Of a stretch of 64,000 nucleotides of DNA, positions 56,036 through 64,000 are shown piece by piece. The notes beneath the pieces were generated by a model. That model had not been told where the DNA came from. It worked only from the letters and a program-made list of their open reading frames with translations, and made no database searches. Position numbers and translations under genes: made by a program. Position 1 is the first letter of the stretch, and every line of letters begins with the position of its first letter. This stretch comes from Achatina immaculata (Eukaryota; Mollusca; Gastropoda; Stylommatophora; Achatinidae). The stretch spans positions 23,440,633-23,504,632 of the forward strand of contig CM019718.1 in assembly GCA_009760885.1 (NCBI GenBank), read 5' to 3'.

Positions 56036-56690
56036 GAAGGTAGTCCTGAGCGCCTGGTTAAGGTAGTCCTGAGCGCCTGGTTAAGGTAGTCCTGAGCGCC
56101 AGGTTAAGGTAGTCCTGAGCGCCAGGTTAAGGTAGTCCTGAGCGCCAGGTTAAGGTAATTTTAAGCGCTAGGTTAAGGTAGTCCTGAATGCCAGGTTAAG
56201 GTAGTCCTGAGCGCCAGGTTAAGGTAATCTTAAGCGCCAGGTTAAGGTAGTCCTGAGCGCCAGGTTAAGGTAGTCCTGAGCGCCAGGTTAAGGTAGTCCT
56301 GGGCGCCAGGTTAAGGTAATCCTAAGCGCCAGATTAAGGTAGTCCTGAGCGCCAGGTTAAGGTAATCCTAAGCGCCAGATTAAGGTAGTCCTGAGCGCCA
56401 GGTTAAGGTAATCCTAAGCGCCAGATTAAGGTAATCCTAAGCGCCAGGTTAAGGTAGCCCTGAGCACAAGGTTAAGGTAGTCCTGAGCGCCAGGTTAAGG
56501 TAGTCCTGAGCGCCAGGTTAAGGTAATCCTAAGCGCCAGGTTAAGGTAGCCCTGAGCACCAGGTTAAGGTAGTCCTGAGCGCCAGGTTAAGGTAGCCCAG
56601 AGCGCCAGGTTAAGGTAGTCCTGAGCCCCAGGTTAAGGTAGTCCTGAGCGCCAGGTTAAGGTAGTCCTGAGCGCCAGGTTAAGGTAGTCA
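56036..56690. repeat. 23-bp minisatellite, about 28 copies
   Basis: The unit contains GGTTAAGGTAGTCCTGAGCG and CCA. An AATCCTAAGCGCCAGATT variant appears at intervals. Confidence 0.97.
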
Positions 56691-56715
56691 AGGTGGTACA
56701 CTTCCCAAAGTGCTA

Positions 56716-56796
56716 GTTGGCTAAGTGGATAGTACGCTGTTCTCTCGTGGCTAGGCGGCTGCTCGTTCTACCGGAGTCCGTGTTCGAATCCCAGGT
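56716..56796 (+). repeat. tRNA-like SINE head, family Q copy 2
   Basis: TTGGCTAAGTGGATAGTACG and GTGTTCGAATCCCAGGT as A- and B-box-like elements. It is the cleaner of the two copies. Confidence 0.65.
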
Positions 56797-57343
56797 AATT
56801 CTCTTGTTATTTTTCTTTCTCTCACGTCTCACTAAAGCGCTTTGTCTACGATTTTTTCCAGGTCTAATCCTACAATACTGTGTTATCTTATTTTTCTAGA
56901 AAGATAAATTCGGTCAAACATTGCTGACCATAACATACTTCAATGTGCCGATGGTCTTGGACTTGCAGGCCTAACACCGTATATCCCCAGTTTGCCTTAA
57001 TGGCCTGGAAACGGGTATTCTATCTTTTTCTTTACAAAATATACACAGACTATACGTAAACATGTTGTAAAATAAAACAAAAATCATATGATATATTAAT
57101 CTGAAAGAGAATATTAATAAATGCCTAGAAAATGGGACGTTATATCAAGATAAAGAGATGGAATACGGGACATCAACGTGTGACACGTTTTGTCTGCAAG
57201 CAGGAGCGTGTATTTTACGGACATAACGGAACAAGTGACCAAGATCTGCTGAAGACCATATCCTACCTCCTCGAGGGTGCTGACGGAAACAGTCTGATGC
57301 GTTAATTAAATATGACCAGCAGGAAGAGGTTTCTCCATGAGGT
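56797..57343. other. Unique sequence
   Basis: AT-rich. A GC-richer patch at 57220-57300 has a minus-strand GAGGAG|GTAGGA donor-like site, but no protein could be assigned. Confidence 0.3.
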
Positions 57344-58345
57344 GATGGAGCCTTGTGGAAGTGTATCCACTAGAGGAATGGAGGCTTGTGGAGGTGTATC
57401 CACTAGAGGAATGGAGCCTTGTGGAGGTGTATCCACTAGAGGAATGGAGGCGTGTGGAGGTGTATCCACTAGAGGAATGGAGCCTTGTGGAGGTGTATCC
57501 ACTAGAGGAATGGAGCCTCGTGGAATTGTATCCACTAGAGGAATGGAGCCTTGTGGAAATGTATCCACTAGAGGAATGGAGCCTTGTGGAAGTGTATGCA
57601 TTAAAGGAATGGAGCCTTGTGGAAGTGTATGCATTAAAGGAATGGAGCCTTGTGGAAGTGTATCCACTAGAGGAATGGAGCCTTGCGGAAGTGTATGCAT
57701 TAAAGGAATGGAGCCTTGTGGAAGTGTATCGACTAAAGAACGGTGTTTTATAGAAGTGTATCCACTAAAGAATGGAAGCTTTTAGAAGTGTATCCACTAA
57801 AGAATGGAAGCTTTTAGAAGTGTATCCACTAAAGAATGGAAGCTTTTAGAAGTGTATCCACTAAAGAATGGAAGCTTTTAGAAGTGTATCCACTAAAGAA
57901 TGGAAGCTTGTAGAAGTGTATCCACTAAAGAATGGAGATTTGTAAAAGTGTATCCACTAAAGAATGGAGACTTTTAAAAGTGTATCCACTAAAGAATGGA
58001 GACTTGTAAAAGTGTATCCACTAAAGAATGGAGACTTGTAAAAGTGTATCCACTAAAGAATGGAGACTTGTAAAAGTATATCCAATAAAGAATGGAAGCT
58101 TGTAGAAGTGCATCCAGTAAAGAATGAAAGCTTGTAGAAGTGTATCCACCAAAGAATGGAAGCTTGTAGAAGTATATCCACTAAAGAATGGAGCCTTGTG
58201 GAAGTGTATCCACCAAAGAAAGGAGCAATGTGGAAGTGTATCCACTAAAGAATGGAGCCTTGTGGAAGTGTATCCACTAAAGAATGGAGCCTTGTGGAAG
58301 TGTATCCACTAAAGAATGGAGCCTTGTGGAAATGTATCCAATAAA
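57344..58345. repeat. 33-bp then 32-bp minisatellite, about 31 copies
   Basis: The unit contains GGAATGGAGCCTTGTGGAAG and TGTATCCACTAGA. From 57344 to about 57735 the period is 33 bp, so open frames encode repeated 11-residue peptides (for example MEPCGGVSTRG). From there to 58345 one base is lost per unit (32 bp). Confidence 0.96.
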
Positions 58346-58444
58346 CTAATTTAAAAAACCAGTGATGGCAACCTTCTTACGAATTTAATGTTTGGGTATC
58401 AAAATCTTCAAGTATAATTTCGGCTGCACGGAACGTTTACAAGG

Positions 58445-58700
58445 AAAATGTTAACCAACCGTTCTGCCAGTCCGCCAGTCAGTCAACCAGCCAAACTGCC
58501 ATTCAACCAGCTAATCAACCAACCAATCAAAAACTGCCAAGCAATCAATCAGCTGAAGAGCCAATCAGACAATAATTCAGTCTATCAGGCAACCAGCCTG
58601 CTATGCAACCAACAAACATGCCAGTTAAGCATCCAACCTGCCAGGCAACCAACCAACATGCCAGTCAACCAACCGATCAACATTGTAGCCTGCCAACCAG
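58445..58700. repeat. Degenerate CAAC/CAGT-type tetranucleotide region
   Basis: CAACCAACCAAC, CAGTCAACCAG and CAATCAATCAG words in loose 4-bp phase. Confidence 0.75.
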
Positions 58701-59173
58701 AGCTAGCCAAACAAAATTTTGTAGAAAATCAAAGACGTGTGAGCACTTTCTTAGTACTGGATACTCACGAGGATCGAGCAGGGTCTGGGAGTTTGTCTCG
58801 TGGTACTGACCTGAGCTAGATCTAAAATCGATATACTGGTAACTACACGCGAAACATGCCTGCTAGGAGTGACACTGTAATTTTAAGCTGTCTGGCAGCG
58901 TCTACAGGAATATACAGAATGAGCATGAAGTATTTCCCTGATTTCACACTTTTATCATATAAAAACTGCTAAGTACAGACATGCAGTTTCTTGTCAATTT
59001 CAACTCCACCCAAAACCTTTTCTTTTAATGCTTGCATTTCAGAATATGTTCCGTTTAACGCCTAGAGAACATTTAAGCTATACTCATTTTTCTTATCATT
59101 CTATCTTCAACTTCTCTTTAGTCACTCTGCTAAAGAATCCGTTATCCCTACCTTCAAAGTTTGAATATCATGA
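58701..59173. other. Unique sequence
   Basis: No gene recognised. Confidence 0.4.
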
Positions 59174-59880
59174 CGTGGTGAAGAGCAAAACCTCTAACTT
59201 AATGAGAAGAAAACTAAATTGATGACAACTGACAAAACAAATAAGGCAGCTGAAATATGTTTCAATGAGAACAAACTGGAAGAAGTGGAAAGTTTTTAAT
59301 ATCTTGGATCATTACTAACTAATAATGGAGATACAATGATGGAAATTAAAAAGAGGACATCTATCGCTCTTCAGAAAGTAAAACAACTAAAGAATCTGTG
59401 GAGAGGAACAGACAGAATCACAAAAATAAGATTTTTAAGGCCGTGCATCTTTCCCATCGCAACATATGCCTGTGAGACCTGGACACTTAACAAAACAGCT
59501 GAGAAACACATAAATGCCTTTGAATGTAAATGCTACAGAAGAGTTCTTCACATATCATGGAGACAAAAAAGAACAAATATATCCATACTGCAAGAACCTA
59601 ATATTGAAGAAGGCTGGCTAGTAAAGAGGATTAAAGAGAGAAAACTTAAATATTTTGGACACATTAAACGTCATGATAATTTAGAGAAGACCGTCTTGGA
59701 AGGGTACATAATTGGAAAAAGAAAGAGAGGAAGACCAAGGCGAAGATGGCTGCAAGACATCGTTGATGATCTGCAAATGGATGCATCAGCAGCAGGCCAT
59801 CATGCTCACAACCGAGAGGCCTACAGGAGTGCTGTTAGGGAGGCAAAGTTCCGCAAAGGACATGCAAATGAATGAATGGT
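59174..59880 (+). pseudogene. LINE family C copy 5, best-preserved 3' end
   Basis: A 179-codon open frame (59336-59875) covers the end of the reverse transcriptase polyprotein. KRRTSIALQK-type thumb region, YACETWTLN, YRRVLHISWR, KYFGHIKRHDN, GKRKRGRPRRRWLQDIVDDL and AKFRKGHANE follow in order. The stop TGA lies in a (TGAA)n run. Upstream, YLGSLL is interrupted by TAA at 59297-59299. It is 5'-truncated, starting near the segment equal to base ~18138 of copy 1. The product in an intact element would be reverse transcriptase for target-primed insertion; this copy lacks the catalytic part. Confidence 0.9.
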
Positions 59881-60770
59881 GAACTTAATACTTTGTCCTT
59901 AGTATACTCTCATTTAAAATTTTAAAAAGTCACCAGTGTAATGTCCGATGAACATGGTATTGGGCCATTCTTTCCAGTTTGGAAAGCATTGTGCTCAAAA
60001 TCTGAGGAACAAGTAAACCCCAGTAGGGGTGCACCATTTTGTTGGAAAACTATTCATCGCAGAAACTTCTACCTGAGGCACTACGTACATTCCAACGTGT
60101 CCAGGTAAACGTTTGATGAAATGGCTGGCTCTGGAAAAAAAAATATACTTCAATAACCTTGTGCATTAGACAGCGCCAAAACATTCACTCCTGGGCTGTG
60201 ACCACCGGTGTCTGCAGCGCCACCTATACATAAAAACCACTCTAAGGAGTATGACCGCCTACGCCACCTGGCTTGGCACGTGATGATGATGTTGAAGAAA
60301 TGGCCTCTGTAATGCCATAACGTTCGTGCAGCACAGTTTTTAAAATATGGGCTTTTGTTTACTCAGGGAAGAATTTTATGATCACATGCAAATTTAAAAT
60401 GTTTATTTATTTTATGGATGTTTAGACTAGCACGGTCTGGACTTGATACTGCACTGGCCCCGGGACAGATCTGTGCACACGAGGTTCATTTCAAACAGAA
60501 ATGTTATCTTAAAGCTATCAGCTGTATTTTACCTTTTTTTTCACTGTTAAGGAGCTATGGGTATCATTTTTTGTGTAACTAAGTTGCTAGTGATATCTGG
60601 AACAGAACTGCCTGGTGTGATTCGCCATTCAAGGCACATTTTCTATTTTATGAGACAGTTTCATAACACTCTTGTGCCAGGTTCTCATTTTTAGAGCCCC
60701 GTAGTCTGGTTGCCCAGACAGCGTGTTCTCTCCTCAGAAAATTAGAAGTACACTTCGTTATCTGTTGCGC
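59881..60770. other. Unique sequence with a possible transposon remnant
   Basis: 60240-60292 ends GGCTTGGCACGTGATGATGATG, similar in style to the LINE family A tail (GGCACGGCAC...GATGATG). No protein could be followed further upstream. Confidence 0.3.
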
Positions 60771-63484
60771 TGTTCACCTACACATCTGTTGCTCTGCTCA
60801 CCTACACATCTGTTGCTCTGCTTACCTACATATCTGTTGCGGTGATTATCTACATAACTGTTGCTCTGTTCACCTACATAATCTGTTGCTCTGCTCACCT
60901 ACACAATCTGTTGCTCTGCTCACCTACATATCCGTTGCTCTCTTCATCTACACAATCTGTTGCTCTGCTCACCTACACACATCTGTTGCTATGCTCACCT
61001 ACACAATCTGTTGCTCTGCTCACCTACATATCCGTTGCTCTCTTCGCCTACACAATCTGTTGCTCTGCTCACCTACACACATCTGTTGCTATGCTCACCT
61101 ACATAATCTGTTGCTATGCTCACCTACATAATCTGTTGCTATGCTCACCTACATAATCTGTTGCTCTGCTCACCTACAAAATCTGTTGCGCTGCTCATCT
61201 ACACAATCTGTTGCTCTGCTCACCTACACACATCTGTTGCTCTGCTCACCTACAGAATCTGTTGCTCTGATCATCTATACAATCTGTTGCGCTGGTCACC
61301 TACACAATTTGTTGCTCTGCTCACCTATACAATCTGTTGCACTGCTCACCTACACAATCTGTTACTCTGCGCATCTACACAATCTATTGCTCTGCTCACC
61401 TACACACAATCTTTTGCTCTGCTCACCTACACAATCTGTTGCGCTGCTCATCTACACAATCTGTTGCTCTGCTCACCTACACACAATCTGTTGCGCTGCT
61501 CACCTACACACTTTTTGTTGCTCTGCTCAACTTGACACAATCTGTTGCGCTGCTCACCTACACACAATCTGTTCCGCTGCTCATCTACACAATCTGTTGC
61601 ACTGCTCACCTACACACAATCTGTTGCTCTGCTCACCTACACACTTTTTGTTGCTCTGCTCAACTAGACACAATCTGTTGTTCTGCTCACCTACACACAA
61701 TCTATTGTTCTGCTCATCTACACACATCAGTTACTCTGTTCACCTCCACAATCTGTTGCTCTGCTCATCTACACACATCTGTTGCTCTGCTCACCTACAC
61801 AATCTGTTACTCTGCTCACCTACACACACCTGTTGCTCTGCTCACCTATACAATCTGTTGGGCTGCTCACCTACACACGTCTGTTAATCTGCTCATCTAC
61901 ACAATCAGTTGGGCTGCTCACCTACACAATCTGTTGCTCTGCTCACCTACACAATCTGTTGCTCTGCTCACCTACACAATCTGGTGCTCTGCTCACCTAC
62001 ACAATCTGTTGCTCTGCTCACCTACACAATCTGTTACTCTGCTCACCTACACACGTCTGTTAATCTGCTCATCTACACAATCAGTTGGGCTGCTCACCTA
62101 CAAAATCTGTTGCTCTGCTCACCTACGCAATCTGTTGCTCTGCTCACCTACACAATCTGGTGCTCTGCTCAACTACACAATCTGTTGCTCTGCTCACCTG
62201 CACAATTTGTTGCTCTGCTTACCTACACAATCTGTTGCGTTGCTCACCTACACAATCTGTTGTTCTACTCAGCTACACAATCTGCTGCCCTGCTCATCTA
62301 CAAAATCTGTTGCTCTGCTCACCTACACACATCTGTTGGTCTGCTCACCTACACAATCTGTTGCTCTGCTCATCTACACAATCTGTTGCTCTGCTCACCT
62401 ACACAATCAGCTTTTCTGCTCAACTACACAATCTGTTGCGCTGGTTACCCACACAATATGTTTCTCTGCTCACTTACACACAATCTGTCATTCTGCTCAC
62501 CTACACAATCTGTTGCTCTGCTCACCTACACACAATCTGTTGCTCTGCTCAACTACACAATCTGTTACTCTGCTCAACTACACAATCTTTTGCGCTGGTT
62601 ACCTACACAATCTGTTGCGCTGGTTACCTACACAATCTATTGCTCTGCTCACCTACACAATCTGTCACTCTGCTCATCTACACCATCTGTTCCTCTGCTC
62701 ATTTACATAATTTGTTCTTCTGCTCATCTACACAATCTGTTGCTCTGCTCACCTACACACAACCTGTTGCTCTGCTCACCTATACAATCTGTTGCTCTGC
62801 TCATCTGCACAATCTGTTGCGCTGCTCACCTACACACATCTGTTGTGCTGCTCATCTGCACAATCTGTTGCTCTGCTCATCTACACAATCTGTTGCTCTG
62901 CTCACCTACACAATCTGGTGCTCTGCTCACCTACACAATCTGTTGCTCTGCTCATCTACACAATCTGTTGCTCTGCTCATTTACACAATCTGTTGCTCTG
63001 CTCACCTGCACACAATCTGTTGCTTTGCTCACCTACACAATCTGTTGCTCTGCTCATCTGCACAATTTGTTGTGCTGCTCACCTACACACATCTGTTACG
63101 CTGTTCATCTACACAATCTGTTGCGCTGCTCACCTACACACAATCTGTTGTTCTGCTCACCTACACACAATCTGTTACTCTGCTCATCTGCACAATCTGT
63201 TGTGCTGCTCACCTACACACATCTGTTACGCTGTTCATCTACACAATCTGTTGCTCTGCTCACCTACACACATCTGTTGCGCTGCTCACCTACACAATCT
63301 GTTGCTCTGCTCACCTACACAATCTGTTGCTCTGCTCATCTACACAATCTGTTGCTCTGCTCACCTACACAATCTGTTGCTCTGCTCATCTACACAATCA
63401 GTTACTCTGCTCACCTACATAATCTCTGCTCACCTACACAATCTGTTACTCTGCTCACCTACGCAATCTGTTGCGCTGGTTACC
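60771..63484. repeat. 25-bp minisatellite, about 105 copies, 2.7 kb
   Basis: The unit is close to TCTGTTGCTCTGCTCACCTA plus CACAA, with ACACAC-inserted variants of 27-29 bp. 25 is not a multiple of three and the unit has no stop in any forward frame, so three frames stay open for hundreds of codons. These are not genes. Confidence 0.97.
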
Positions 63485-63944
63485 TAGACACAAACGCAAC
63501 AACTTCTTCTCGTAAACACCGGACAAAGACATAGAATGAAGTCTTGGCCCAGCTCTGACTGAACGGTCCCTGTAAATCTTTCCTTTGCATTCCCAGTGCA
63601 CTTGGCCAGACGGGATCCAGGCAGCCTCTTAAAGTTGATCAGCCATCTTATATCACTGTCGTCTTCTTGCCCATTTTCCTATCAACGTTTTACCTGTCAC
63701 ACGTGGCAAAGGTACAATTTCACTCTAAATATGTTTTTTTCATTACTATTCGTTCCATTTCAGCTGATTTCGTCTTTTTTTTTTTTTTGCTCCCTTTTCT
63801 GTCCATGAAAATGCCTCACTTATCTGTATACCGGAATCTGAAAGGCCTAGATTTGTTCTCTCCCCCCTCCCCCATCTTCTTATTTAATGTCATTCTGTTG
63901 CATTGTGTACAAGGTGCCACAAAGCTAAGTTCTTCACTTTCATT
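63485..63944. other. Unique sequence
   Basis: T run at 63775-63788. No gene seen. Confidence 0.4.
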
Positions 63945-64000
63945 GTTCTTCTATTACTTATGTTGCGTTTGTTTTTGTATGTAATCCTTGAAAAAGGCTC
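63945..64000 (+). repeat. Interspersed repeat P, third copy (cut by window end)
   Basis: GTTTTTGTATGTAATCCTTG and AAAAAGGCTC match the start of 50932-51062. Confidence 0.75.

Noticed and set aside
57240..57305. Possible upstream globin exon on the minus strand (STLEE followed by a GTAGGA donor-like site)
   Set aside because: The following frames do not show the expected distal or proximal His pattern and the boundary does not fit a known globin intron position.
57302..57785. 132-157-codon frames with 11-residue repeats on both strands
   Set aside because: Explained by the 33-bp minisatellite; frames end where the period becomes 32 bp.
60842..63534. Several frames of 231-541 codons
   Set aside because: They are produced by a stop-free 25-bp minisatellite, open in all three forward frames at once.

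Overview
This is eukaryotic, animal-type DNA that is poor in genes and very rich in repeats. There are no operons, no ribosome-binding-site-led genes and almost no long unique open frames. The transposon mixture (RTE-like LINE 3' ends with simple-repeat tails, a mariner, a Helitron-like element joined to microsatellites, a Tigger/pogo-like MITE, tRNA-derived SINE heads) and the mass of minisatellites fit a lophotrochozoan, most likely a mollusc. The species cannot be fixed from the sequence alone.

Layout. 1-2.5 kb: LINE and interspersed-repeat remnants. 2.9-10.8 kb: a 31-bp minisatellite, then two arrays of one 37-bp satellite at 4.4 and 7.8 kb with homologous left flanks, and an unrelated 37-bp array between them. 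10.9-17.3 kb: Helitron-like element, microsatellites, and a MITE with an internal minisatellite. 17.3-24.9 kb: LINE 3' ends, minisatellites, a LINE inserted inside a minisatellite, and a 1.3-kb dead mariner. 26-34.9 kb: more LINE tails, a 2.27-kb duplicated block, and a 32-bp array with a four-unit higher-order repeat. 35-44.5 kb: short-period arrays, a retrotransposon RNase H remnant, SINE-like sequence, and a second Helitron-like copy. 46-51 kb: a 1.95-kb 22-bp array, about 950 bp of GA-rich DNA, and a minisatellite between inverted copies of one repeat. 52-57 kb: SINEs, LINE tails, and the best host-gene signal, the last exon of a globin on the minus strand (54100-54264). 57-63.5 kb: a 33/32-bp array, a LINE 3' end, and a 2.7-kb 25-bp array.

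By rough addition about 18-19 kb (near 29%) of the window is tandem repeat, spread over more than twenty mostly unrelated arrays. The long predicted peptides in those arrays (SLSLSH, IYLS, CSAHLHNLL and MEPCGGVSTRG types) are open only because the repeat unit lacks stops, and they are not annotated as genes.

I found no complete protein-coding gene and no convincing new multi-gene system. The most informative observations are these: several LINE families whose stop codon is the first unit of the tail microsatellite; the paralogous 37-bp satellites; the 2.27-kb duplication; the MITE with its internal minisatellite; the Helitron-like 3' end with microsatellites at the other end; and the globin exon whose boundary matches the conserved G-helix intron position.
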